Shown here: positions 37,061 to 48,200 of the stretch, piece after piece
How the letters are laid out: each line of letters begins with the position of its first letter
How positions within the stretch are numbered: position 1 is the stretch's first letter
Source: Eucalyptus grandis
Taxonomy: Eukaryota > Streptophyta > Magnoliopsida > Myrtales > Myrtaceae
Assembly (NCBI RefSeq): GCF_016545825.1
Contig: NC_052614.1
Coordinates: 35,868,072 to 35,932,071, forward strand
Reading direction: 5' to 3'
DNA length: 64,000 nt
Notes under the pieces: generated by a model
The model's input: only the letters and a program-made list of their open reading frames with translations
Told to the model about the DNA's origin: nothing
Databases searched by the model: none
Program-made: the position numbers and the translations under genes

Positions 37061-37511
37061 AGGTGTGTATATTGATTATTGATAGTTGGAGCTGCACTAT
37101 TATGGCTTCCACAACCATGGTGGAGAAGTTGAAGCTACCAACTTTTAAGCATCCCCAACCGTACAAGCTTCAATGGCTTAGCAAAGGAAGTGATCTCTAG
37201 GTAACCAAACAAGCTTTTGTATCATTTTATGTGGGCAAAAGTTACCAAGACCAGGTCCTATGTGATATTATTACTATAGATGTATGCCATTTATTGTTGG
37301 AAAGGCCTTGACAATTTGATAGAAAAGTTATGCATGATGAGTGTAGAAATACTTACCCATTCCAAAGAATAAAAATACATCACTCTGGCAACTTTAAGCT
37401 CATCATTAATCCACAAAAATCAACTTGGAGCGGGAAACACAAGTAAGGAAAACCCTTCTTGAGTGAAACACGGGTTGAGAAAACCATCCACAAAAAAAAG
37501 AGAGACTATTT

Positions 37512-38880
37512 TTGTGTTACTTATGGTTGAGCAAAAAGAGTGAGCCAGAGAAAACTCTACACCCTAAAATGTGTTCCTTGATGAATGAATTTAAAGATGT
37601 GTTTCCGAAAGAGTTACCACTTGGATTACCTCTCTTGAAGGGTATTGAACATCAAATCGACTTGCTTTTGGGTGCTCCATTACCGAGCAAGGTTGCCTGT
37701 CGATGTAATGTAGAAGAAACCAAGGAATTACAAAAGCAAGTAGACGAGCTTATTGCTAAAGGATATGTGAGAGAAAGCATGAGCTCTTGTTTAGTTCTAG
37801 TCCTACTTGTGCCAAAGGAGGATGGTTCTTTTTGAATGTGTATGGATAGCTAAGCCATTAACAACATAACCATTAAGTATATGTATCCCATACCTAGACT
37901 TGCTGACATGCTTGATGAGTTGTATGGCTCTACAGTATTCTCCAAGATTGATTTATGGAGTTGCTACCATCAAATCAAAATGAGGGAAGGAGATAAATAG
38001 AAAACAACCTTCAAAACCAAGGGAGGCCTATGTGAGTGGTTAGTTATGCTAGTCGGCCTTTCTAATGCTCCAAGTACTTTCATGAGACTCATGAATGAAG
38101 TACTTTGTCCATTTATTGGCCACTTTGCGGTTGCCTATTTTGATGATGTTCTTGTGTATAGCAAGAGTAAGGATGATCATTCATCTCACTTAAAACAAGT
38201 CTTTGAAGTCTTGAGGAAATAAAAACTCTACCCCAAGATGGAAAAGTATGAGTTCTCCAAGCGTCATATTCCTTGGTTACATCATTTCCAAGGATGGGAT
38301 TTCTGTAGATCAATCCAAAGTGGATGCCATGAAGACGTGGTCGACTCCAAAGTCCATTTCCGATGTGAGGAGCTTTCATGGTTTCAACGATTGGTGAAGA
38401 ACTTTTGCACCGTCATGGCTCTGATTACTAAATGCATGAAGAAGGGATAATTTGAGTGGACTAACGCCTTTGAAGCTGTCAAACAAAGCTTCGTGAGTCT
38501 TCTATTCTTGTCTTGCCCTTCCAGATTTTGATAAGGTATTTGAAGTAGAATGCGATGCTAGTGGAGTTGGCATTGGTGCTATTCTTGTCCAAGCCCAAAA
38601 ACCTTTGGCTTGTTTCAGTGAGAAGTTGACGGAATCAAAAAAGAATTGCTCTACTTATGATAAAGAGTTTTATGCCATCGTAAGAGCTCTTGATCATTAG
38701 GGTCACTATTTGAAGCCTAAACAATTTATTCTTCATTTTGATCATGAGGCTGTCAAATATATTTGCGGTCAACATAAACTCAATTCGAGGCTTGCCAAGT
38801 GGGTAGAATTTCTTCAATCCTTCTTTTTTGTCTCAAAATATAAACCTTCCCACATTAACATTGTGGCAGATGCATCATAA
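37512..38880 (+). pseudogene. gypsy reverse transcriptase and RNase H remnant
   Basis: Segments recognisable as RT include [39 protein letters not shown] and [11 protein letters not shown]. RNase H segments include [12 protein letters not shown] and [14 protein letters not shown]. Stop codons occur between these blocks, so the region is dead. It reads no further than the end of RNase H. Confidence 0.88.
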
Positions 38881-38944
38881 GAAGATATTTAATACTTGTT
38901 GACTCTATTATGAAGATTCGGAGTTCTCATCCATCATCTTTAAT

Positions 38945-39575
38945 TGTAGAGAGTATTCCTTCCGTCTTGCTTGTTGATTTTCCATTTTATGCTTAGTCTC
39001 CAATCTCATGCTTGGGTGTTTTCCATTTCTCACAGTTGAAGAGCTTGTGCTCGAAACATTCGACTCGAAATGCTTGAAGAGCTTGAGCTCAAGAGTGTTT
39101 TCATCTCTTGGTTGTCAAGAGAAAATTTGGATGGAAGGTTAAAGGGGGTAGATTTGGGACTTAAGTAAAACTTGGTGATTTTTATGAGACAAAAAAAAAA
39201 AGTTAAGGATATAATTGAGATTAGACCTAAAGTTGGGAAGTTTTTTATGGGATAAAAAAGTTTATGATAGAATTGAAATTGAATTAAAGTTACGGTTTTT
39301 TAAGGATATTAAGCCCCAAATCAAATCCCATCCCATAAGAAAATGTTCATATTATAGTCGGATAATGTTTCTTTTTAAGTGGTCAGGTGGTATTTGAGTC
39401 AACTTTTTGCACACCTCATTGGTCCATCTCCCTGGACAATGCGCTCGGCCTGGTGCATTCGGGATTTACGTATGGTGTATTCCCAAAGATTTGAATTCAA
39501 CATTATAAGGAGGGGAGCAAACCCTCTTGTTGTCTATGCCAACACAACTTGTTAGATGCTCAAATGATTTTCAGT
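38945..39575 (+). repeat. Dispersed repeat B, copy 1
   Basis: Collinear with 43938-44575. Shared blocks are AGAGAGTATTCCTTCC, GCTTGGGNGTNTTCCAT, GGNGGNAGATTTGNGACTTAAG, TTTTTATGAGACAAAAAAAA, 'catattatagtcggataat', CATTGGTCCATC and 'tcaaatgattttcagt'. The gypsy remnant ends where this repeat starts, so it either inserted there or marks a deletion junction. Confidence 0.75.
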
Positions 39576-39579
39576 CCGT

Positions 39580-41760
39580 TGACACAAAAAATAATCCGCT
39601 TGGTATGCAGGTAAGAACAAACACGTGAGTGACACCTGGACATAGGAAGTCACGTGCAGAGCATGAGGATATCATTGCAAATATGTCATCTATCGAAAAA
39701 TGCAAAGATTAACATAAGCATATTAATGATGATATCCACTAATGCCACGCGTTCAATTGCCAAAATACATCAACGCATAGCTAGTAGCCAATAATATAGG
39801 CTATTGCGATGAATATTTATTGAAGGGACATTAGCAAGCAATTTGACGTTTAGAATTGATGAAGTAGTTGAGATAAAAGGTGCACGTTTTTGAAGGGAAC
39901 GGTTACAATTTGATAACATGATCGAGGGACACCCATTGTTACAGTTTATATAAGAAGCATGCGGAGTTATCGAGACGTGGAGGTAATTGGCCAAAGTGGC
40001 TAAAGGAAATATATCCATCGAGAACCGTCTGAAGGTAGTTACCACGAACCATTACAAGTACCGCTAGTTGTCCATTAGAGCCCTCATCGGTGCTCGCACT
40101 CACCTAGGCGAGGCTTGATGGGGCTAACAATATAACCTAGAGAGGGATGAATATGTTATTTTAAAAAACTTGAAAATCTTTTGTGAAAAATAGCTAACGT
40201 TAAGTAAAGATCGGGTCAAGATGATATTTCAAAGGTCGTGATCATAGTGTGTGCTTCTGAGAGTAAAGAGAGTAAAACAGTGACACATAATGATAAATAG
40301 TGGTTCGGCTTTATCTCTACAACTATGTCTACTCTTCATACTAACAGCCACAAGTGGGGTAGGATTGCGCTAGCAATTTGCTCAAACAGTTACAATAGGC
40401 AAGCATGGATCCTTTTACAAGATAGATCACACTATTAGGACTTAGCTACTACTCTTATGCTTGTACACTTAATCTGGAGCAAAATTACTCAAACAATATG
40501 AACACAATACTCAAGTGAAACAATTTGAAAGAGAGCGTATTGCATAGAAAATAGTTGAATGCCAATCCATAAATAATGTTGTTTTCTTTCTCTCTTGACT
40601 TCTTAGGTCTTCTCTTTTATATCCATCTCCAATCTATCCATTAGAAGAGGATCAAAGGAGTAAAGAGCCATTAGAGTTACTGTTGAGCTGCTGCTCACAA
40701 ATAGAACTACCCATACAATCCTTTTTTTGAACATTTGTTGTATACCTAAGAATAGTATCTGCCGATGTAGTCTCTAAGAAACTTGTTAGACGACCTAGCT
40801 TCTCGATTACTTGTTTCAACTAGATTTTGCTACTTTGCGAATCCTTAGCCACACAACTAGTTTGCTAACCCAACAAACTTCACCAAATGTTCATGCTTGC
40901 CACAGCACTAACGACTTGATATTTGCGGCTGCAATATAAACATCGCCATCAACTAATCTTCAGGTTAAGGTTAACTGGTACTGTTTACAAAAAGATTGTT
41001 TTTGGACTTGTTGCATACTTCCATCCACTAGATCACACCATGAATATGACATAGTACTTTCTATCAAAAACATCTACATACACCATAGTAAACTTTATAT
41101 TAAGGATAGTTTGGACATTGTCAAAATCACTTGAAGATATTTCTCCAACAAGGCTAGCCTACTTGACCATCTCTATGTTGGCCAGCCATGTGCATGTAGT
41201 ATGGTTGGTGTTTATGTGAGTGATTTTTGACTAAAGTTGACTAGATGAATTCAATTGGTGAAATTTAAAAAGTTTAAGACATAATTGGCAAAATTGAAAG
41301 GTTTATGATTGAATTGGCAAAAGTATAATAGATTTATGACTTTTTGGATAATTTCCTGAGAGAGATATATATAGATTTTGAAAAAATGTCAAAGAAAAGA
41401 AAAATTATTATCTACTATATTTGTTCATTAATACATAATTTGAGAATATTTTGGAAAGAAAAATGTGGACTTTTTAAAAGTAGGAGGTCTTTTGTTCTAT
41501 ATAAAAGTACATATGATTCTTTGGTTTATATAATAGTACGCTAGGAAGCACCAACACTTTCCAGCACCTTCATGTCATGTCGGATGCTTCAACACGTGTT
41601 CGATACTCTTTGACATTTGGTCAATACGTGTCGGAAAATTTGACACCTGATCAATTTTTCTGACACTCTTTGACAATCGAGTCGAAATTTCAACATGCAA
41701 GTTTCCAAAACATGATTTCGACATGTGAGGTCAACTTTAAAAGTTTTCAATAAATGAAGG
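39580..41760. other. Intergenic DNA with old repeat fragments
   Basis: At 40130-40460 the sequence resembles a widespread plant repeat with a 'cctagagagggatgaat' block followed by 'agtggttcggctttatctct'. I can only call it an unclassified retroelement fragment. At 41240-41357, words such as 'gtttatgattgaattggcaa' match one arm of the MITE at 32770-33302, suggesting a half copy. No gene was recognised. Confidence 0.4.
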
Positions 41761-41762
41761 AT

Positions 41763-41765
<3 letters not shown>

Positions 41766-41804
<39 letters not shown>
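41766..41804. repeat. (AT)n microsatellite
   Basis: About nineteen AT dinucleotide units in AT-rich DNA. Confidence 0.95.
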
Positions 41805-41807
<3 letters not shown>

Positions 41808-42795
41808 AAAAGTAAAAATCAATAATAAAAATTACAAATTAAGATGGAAGAAAATCCTAATTTTTCTTCTCTTCTCTTTGACTGTCACTTTCTGTGATAC
41901 ACAATTTACTCTCAACTTTTTCTTTTTTTCTTTTGACACGTATAACATCCAAGTCTAGAATGTGAATTACTTTTTCTTTCTTTCCAAGTTTTATGGATTT
42001 ATTGAAATGGAGTTGAATTTGTCAAATTGAAATAATGAATGATATTAATAAATGGTGGATTAATATTTTTAGTGTAAATTTATTATAAGATTATTTACTT
42101 ATTTATTTATTTGTGAATTATAATCATAAAAATATATATGATATACAATGTATCCCAACGTATCAGAATTCTTTAATTTTTGAGAAACAACGTATCGGCA
42201 TATCGTGTCGTGTTGTGTCGTGTCACATGTCGTGTGTTGGTGTCAGTGCTACTTAGATAGTACGTATGAATATTTTCTAAAGTGAAGTTTTTATTCCTCT
42301 ATCTCTTCTTTAGTAATTATAAAAAGTTTCTTCGAGATATTTTTTGAATTCCTTTTTATTTTAGGTCAATTCAAGTTTCATATCAGAAGTGTAGATGTTG
42401 AGTTATGCTTCGTGAATTCTCTACCCGTGCTATTTATGTGGAGCGGGCAGGACGGGATTGGAGAAGGGTGTAGAGAAACTAGTCCGAATAGAGTAGGGGT
42501 TGGGACTGGGCAACTCTATTAACAACGGAGTGGGAAGATGGGAGATGCAACGCTCGACCTTGGCTTGCCTCCCTAAGCCATTGCCTTTCCTGAAAGTCTG
42601 GCATGAACTCAAATTATCACGACACATTCTAAAGTACAAATGAGTCGAAACAAAGCGGGCAACATCGTATTGACAACAAACTTTGGTGGGGCCTCCTAAT
42701 ATATAGATTGTGAATTGGCACACTTCCCAATCCTTATAGTGCATTTGGAATACCTAAACCGTTGGCCACTATTATTTGAATAAATAACTCTTGAT
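41805..42795. other. Intergenic DNA, nothing recognised
   Basis: A minus-strand frame at 42430-42744 has no recognised domain. A short TCGTGTTG-type repeat lies near 42195-42240. Confidence 0.45.
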
Positions 42796-42799
42796 AATC

Positions 42800-42920
42800 C
42801 TTTAAAATGCGTTTATAATTTGAATTTATGATTTTTTTTTTGGTGCTGGAGGAACCCTTTAAAATGAGTTTATAACTTGAATTTATGATTTTTTTTTTTT
42901 TGGTGCTGGAGGAACCGGCT
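42800..42920. repeat. Short tandem duplication of a SINE tail and its flank
   Basis: A block of about 66 bp runs from CCTTTAAAATG through TTGAATTTATGATT, a T run and GGTGCTGGAGGAA. It occurs twice in tandem (about 42799-42854 and 42855-42913). The T run is the poly(A) tail of the minus-strand SINE, so the duplication includes its 3' end plus the adjoining target sequence. Confidence 0.75.
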
Positions 42921-43087
42921 TGTAGCCGACAGCCGCGCCGTAAACCCCCAGGTGACACTTAAGCAGGAAGACCCACCACCCCTGAATCACACTTAATACA
43001 CCTAGCGCCTCCCCTGGATTTTGAACCCTTCACCTCTGGGCTAAGGATCAGCAGGGCCTTATCCAGCGGAGCCACCGTGGCCGGTGG
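42891..43087 (-). mobile_element. tRNA-derived SINE, about 197 bp
   Basis: Read on the minus strand, it starts CCACCGGCCACGGTGGC and has an A box TGGCTCCGCTGG (43063-43074). A B box GGGTTCAAAATCC (43016-43028) follows, and the element ends in a poly(A) tail (T run 42889-42901). Perfect target-site duplications TTGAATTTATGATT flank it at 42877-42890 and 43088-43101. Its first 25 bases match those of the SINE at 56099 in pattern (CCACCG....CGGTGGC....GCTGG), so both belong to one family. Confidence 0.85.
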
Positions 43088-43101
43088 TTGAATTTATGAT
43101 T

Positions 43102-43540
43102 ATTAATCGTTAGAGAGTTCATGATTCTTCTAGCATGCGATTATTCTATCAGGCTTTCAATTTCTCTATATTATAATCTAGCACATAATCAACATCTAAT
43201 TTTACCCATAATTTCTATTAAAGGCATGTATTTGTTCTTGATACACATTGTAATAACACAATTTTTTTTGTTGTTGCTAGAAGTAAAAATGCATTACTTA
43301 ATGCAGGAAAAAAGTGTAATTTAAAAGTAAACTAAATCCCCAAAGCTTTTAAATCTCGGTAATATGTTTTTGGCAAGTTGAATCTTCTCTTTTGCGACAA
43401 TTCGAGTTTGCTTTTCTAAGATCTAGACGCGCTGTGACAGAATGCCCTTTTGTTTAAGTTTCGGAGTCTATTACCCCTGCTATCAACCACCATAAGATAC
43501 AAAGAAAGAGAAAAAAAGGATCCAAATCAAAGGTCTAATA
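43102..43540. other. Intergenic DNA, nothing recognised
   Basis: AT-rich, with short frames only. Confidence 0.5.
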
Positions 43541-43559
43541 CCCTATAAAATGCCCATCT

Positions 43560-44330
43560 TTAGCTCCAATTCTAATTCTATCCCAGACTTTCTTTCTTTT
43601 TTCTTGTAAAATATCCCTAAATTTTGGTTCAATCCCAATTCTATCATAAAACCACCAACTTTAGGTATAGTTTCAATTTTACCTTGAACCTTTTTTGTCT
43701 AACAAAAAAACAACCAACTTTTACTTTAGTCCTAATTCATTCATTGATCCTTTGTCCAAAATCTTGTTTAGTGATATGGCATTTCCACATCATTGCTCTA
43801 CTTTTCCCCCCAAATTTCATATCCAAGAAAACATCTATTGGATAAATTTTCATGTCGGCCCAAATAACATTTTATTGGATATGAAATTCGAGTTAAAATT
43901 GGAGCAATTTTGGTTTCTTCAATTACTTTTACTCTTAAGAGAGTATTCCTTCCATCTAGCTCCGTGATTTTCAATTTGGTGCTAAATCTTCAATCTTCCG
44001 TGCTTGGGAGTCTTCCATCTCTCATGGTCGAGAACTCATGCTTGAGACATTCGGCTTGAAATGCTCAAATAGCTTGGGCTTGAGAGTTTTGCATCTCTTG
44101 GTTGCTGAGAACAAATTTCAATGAAAAGTTTATGGAGGCAGATTTGAGACTTAAGTAAAAGTCGATGGTTTTTATGAGACAAAAAAAAAAGTTTAAAGTA
44201 GAATTAGGACTAAACCTAAAGTTGGGTTTTTTTTTTTTTTTTTAAATGGGATAAAAAGGTTTATAGTAGAATTAAATTTGACCTAAAATTAAGGTTTTTT
44301 TTTTTTAAGAAAAAAAGGAAATTAGGCTCC
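43560..44330. repeat. Inverted-repeat element overlapping dispersed repeat B, copy 2
   Basis: The left arm at about 43580-43740 contains CCAACTTTAGG, CAACTTTTACTTTAGTCCTAA and TTTTTTGTC words. The right arm at 44150-44300 carries their reverse complements (CCTAAAGTTGGG, TTAGGACTAAACC, GACAAAAAAAAAA). The arms are roughly 150-170 bp. This suggests that repeat B is part of a larger fold-back element, of which the copy at 38945 retains only the right portion. Confidence 0.5.
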
Positions 44331-44575
44331 AAATCAAATCCCATGCCATTAGGACGTGTTCATATTATAGTCGGATAATATTTTCTTTTAAGCGGTTAAG
44401 TGGTGACAAGTCAACTTTTCTCATACATCGATTGGTCCATCGCTTGGATGATGCAGTCAGTCTGGTGCATTCAGAATTTTTAATTGATTAATTCCCAAAG
44501 ACTTGAACTCAAGATTCTAAGGAGAGATGGGCAAAACCCTCTTGCTATCTAAGCCAACACAGTCAAATGATTTTC
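43938..44575 (+). repeat. Dispersed repeat B, copy 2
   Basis: Collinear match to 38945-39575 from AGAGAGTATTCCTTCC to TCAAATGATTTTCAGT, with diverged sequence and length changes in the A and T runs. No coding capacity was seen. Confidence 0.75.
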
Positions 44576-44996
44576 AGTGCAAATAATTGAACGCAATGAA
44601 CAAAAGAGGTCGTGACGAGGAATCAAAAGAATAATAAGAAGATCTGAGGACACGGTGGAGGAATCATTTGGTACTATCTAGGATGGGCTTCCAATGTGAA
44701 CAATAGGGAGATTTTGGGGGCAGATTTTGCTTTAAGATGTCATCATAAGATGCCCATGAATCAAGTAAGAGAAATTTCCTTATTCTCATTGCGCCGAACA
44801 CCATTGCATGTACTCCGGATTAAGATTACATACCGACCAAAAAACACTAAAAAGAGAGTTGGGAACTAGGAAAGCGTCCAGCAAGGCCCACCACAACCAC
44901 TCCCCTCTCCCTCTCCCTCTCCATCCCCACCCCCGCTTCCCGCCCCCGCGGGACAGCTTTCCTTGTACTCTCTCGCTCTTGCTCGCTGGGGAAGCC

Positions 44997-45003
44997 TATA
45001 AAA
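44997..45003 (+). promoter_or_regulatory. TATA box of the ORP4-type gene
   Basis: TATAAAA lies in CCTATAAAACGGG, at the end of a CT-rich stretch (44890-44990) and about 250 bp before the chosen start codon. Transcription would be expected to begin around 45030. The position relative to the leader supports it, but no transcript data are available here. Confidence 0.65.
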
Positions 45004-45147
45004 CGGGTGTCTTCCACTCATCATTCATCGTCGTCGCCGTCGTCGTTGCTTCACCCCGCAAGACCTGACTCGCCGCCCTTCTCCTTCTTCGTCGTGGCTT
45101 TCTCTTCCCTCCCCGTAGCCGCCAAGGCCAATCCTCACCCAATTCCC

Positions 45148-45189
45148 ATGGTACTCTCTCTGTCTCTCTCTCTGTCTCTGTCTCTGTGA
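45148..45189 (+). promoter_or_regulatory. Possible upstream ORF in the ORP4 leader
   Basis: An ATG in the context CCCATGG opens a 13-codon frame of alternating Leu/Ser encoded by a CT microsatellite and ends at TGA 45187-45189. If 45251 is the true start, this is an upstream ORF that could lower translation. Alternatively this ATG is itself the start and is directly followed by a splice donor (ATG|GTACTC). That choice also keeps the frame with exon 2. Confidence 0.4.
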
Positions 45190-45250
45190 GTTCATTAAAC
45201 GTTTTAGGTTTCGTTTTCTTCGGAACACCTTTCCAGATCGGAGACAGATC

Positions 45251-48200
45251 ATGCCGTCACCGGTATGCGTTCGATTGTCTTTTCTGCCGGCGACGACAAT
45301 TCGTGCTTTGTTTATGATCTTTTTCCTTCTGTTTTCTTTTGCGGTGTTTACGAGTCGGGAAAGTCGAAATCTTCTCCGCGCCGGACCATTTCGCATCTCC
45401 CTTTACCGCGTTTCTTCTGCTATAAGATAGAGACGAACGTCATCGCGGACGGTCAACCGCGAAAGGCCCCCCCATTGGATTTGATTCCTCGATTTATTTC
45501 ATCGCAGTTTCTTTGATGGGTCGGTCCCGATCGCAACCCAAAACTCTAATTTTATCATCGTTCCGTTCACATTTTTCCTTTTCCTTAATGAATCTGGACA
45601 AAGAAAATGACTTATTCGAACGTTCTCTCAAAACCTTTTTCAAGGAAAGTAAACGCCCTCTCAGCTACTCTTTTTCCTTACTTTGGGACCTAAAATTGAA
45701 AAAAAAATCATATATTTGTGTTTAAAAAAAGAGGAAAAGATCAGCTTAGAACCAGTTGTGACCTCCCCCAAGAAATCATTTTCTCTTCTATTTTTCTTTG
45801 AAATTTTCGTGGTTGATGATTTGGTTTGGGAAATGAAGCCAAACGGTCGGCTTGGCGGCGAATCCCAGGATTTTTTTTTTTTTTGGGTCTGAACGAATCC
45901 CAGGATTTTGCTCGCCCACGCTTTGCACATTCTTGAAATTTTTGAGAATTGAATTTGATCATTCTCTTGGCGTCCGCTAGGCGAGCCCCATTGTTTCTTT
46001 TGTGAATCTTGAAAATCAGTTTCGATCTCACGATGTCCGTAGAGCTTTTGTGACTTTGGATGCATTGAATTTTTTTGTGATGGGTATAAATTATAAATCG
46101 AAAATATTTATCTATCCAATTACATAACAAAACTATATAGAGTACGCAGTTGGTCACTTTGTTTTGAGGAGGTGATTTTGTAAACCCACTTTTTACTCAT
46201 CTTTGCATTTTCCTCGTTTGTTTTGTTGGATATTTTATTTTTTTAACTATTCAAAATTTCTTGGTGTGAGATTTTATTTCGAGAATTTATTACATATAGA
46301 TTGATAGACGCAACTCGTGAACGACGAGACACTATCACCAAATGGCACACTAACATGGCTACATTGAATTGTTCAAATATCCTTGCTCACCCATGCTTTG
46401 CACATTCTTGAAATTTTTGATAATTGAATTTGATCATTCTCTTGGCGTCCGCTAGGCGAGCCCCGTTGTTTCTTTTGTGAATCTTGAAAATCAGTTTTGA
46501 TCTCACGATGTCCGTAGAGCTTTTGTAACTTTGGATGCATTGATTTTTTTTTTTTTTTTTTTGGTGATGGGTATAAGTTATAAATCGAAAATATTTATCT
46601 ATCCAATTACATAACAAAACTATATAGAGTACGCAGTTGGTCACTTTGTTTTGAGGAGGTGATTTTGCAAACCCACTTTTTACTCATCTTTGCATTTTCC
46701 TCGTTTGTTTCGTTGGATATTTTATTTTTTTAACTATTCAAAATTTCTTGGTGTGAGACTTTATTTCGGACATTTATTATGTACAGTTTTTGATAGACGC
46801 AACTACGAGACACTATCACCAAATGGCATAGTAACATGGCTGCATTGAATTGTTAAGATATTCTTGTTCTTGGAACCATCAAGGAAATAAAGTATGATAT
46901 CAAGAAAGGTGTGCCAAATTCTTTATTTTGTTTTTTTGGCCCCTCATAATTGGAGGAGGACAAGAGTTTATTGAATCAATTACTCCCTATTTAAGTAAAT
47001 CATTGACAATAATTTAATGTCACGACGTCGTGCCAAATGGATTCGTATTTTGGGAAGTTGCCAACCCCAACTTTTCTTTTTTATTAGGAAAAGCTTTCTC
47101 GTTTTGTTTTCTTCTCTTTGGAAAAGCTTTGACCTGGGGTCCCTTAACTATTCAGAATTTTCAGCCGCGTGCTTTATCTTTTGATTAATTTAAATTCAGT
47201 TCATACTGATTATATGGGAGACAAGAGCGCATTTATGAAAATTCTTATGTAATTTGTGTGGATTCTGTCCGAGTCCAAGTTGCTTTCCCACTTGCTCCTT
47301 ATCTCGAGCATAATAAAGCCAAGGCAAAAGTAAGTTAACCACTCCGGATATTGTCTGGAGTCTTAAAGTTTCAAAGTGGGATTTGTCAGTAGTGACAGAT
47401 CGATAGTTGACAATTTATTTTAATTCTAAAATTTTCAATTTTTTAATTTGTTTTGACAAGGCCTATATTAATTAGCTTGAATGAAATCAACTATAAATCC
47501 ATCGTCGAAATTAATTTTTATTTTTAGTTCTTCGATTTAGTATAGAACGGATATAATCGACAAAATTTCTTTATTTTAGCTGTTAAAGTAGTATTGGAAA
47601 GAAAGTTTCGTTTTTTTCTCAATATGGGTAAAATCTATTGAGCTAAAAAGCTTGCAATTGCGCAGGGCAACCGGGGAAACGTCGACAGGACGGCAGTTCT
47701 AACGGCGCCGTTATCGTTCGACGGCGAGTCACAGGTGGATTATAGAGCTCCGAATCTCCTACAACGCATCCTCAGCCTCTTGGGGAATGTACGGCCCGGA
47801 TCGGATCTCACCAATTTCCAGGCAAGTCCACCCTTAGATGAACTGTTCAGATGCGCTGACCCTGTGCGTGCGATAACATCTCAACTCACTCTCCGCGTCC
47901 TTTGCAAAAAAAAAAAAAAAAGGTTGCGTATAATTGAGATTAAAATAAATAATGATTCCATCTCTCTTAATATAATATACGGGCGTTATTTTCAATAAGA
48001 CTTTCGTCGTTTGTACGTTATAAATTGTTCGGGAAAATACTTTCTTTTTAAGTAAAAGCTCATTTGTTTCACGAAAATGATTTAAAAAATATAATCGCTT
48101 GAAATAATTAGTCAGTAAAATATATCTTCATTATCGACAAAAATTTACGTCTAAACGTTATCATAGAAAATGAAAACATTTCTTAATCATTATTTTTGTA

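Larger units (their letters stand above)
34427..38940 (+). mobile_element. Decayed, 3'-truncated Ty3/gypsy retrotransposon
   Basis: After the primer-binding site at 35310, gag-like coding starts near 35640 with the hallmark EFEGNLNHDDFIDWL. A CCHC zinc knuckle (CFKCHGYGHLQIDC) lies at about 36793-36835. Protease remnants are at 37075-37300, reverse transcriptase at about 37560-38400 (catalytic YFDD at 38136-38147), and RNase H from about 38530 to 38880. Stops and frame changes run throughout, so it cannot be translated as a unit. The integrase and 3' LTR are absent, because similarity stops near 38940 where dispersed repeat B begins. A TRIM interrupts gag at 35982-36564. Confidence 0.85.

Noticed and set aside
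45661..46644. Minus-strand frames of 134, 138 and 85 codons with shared sequence
   Set aside because: The sharing reflects the 475-bp tandem duplication in ORP4 intron 1. No known protein motif is present.
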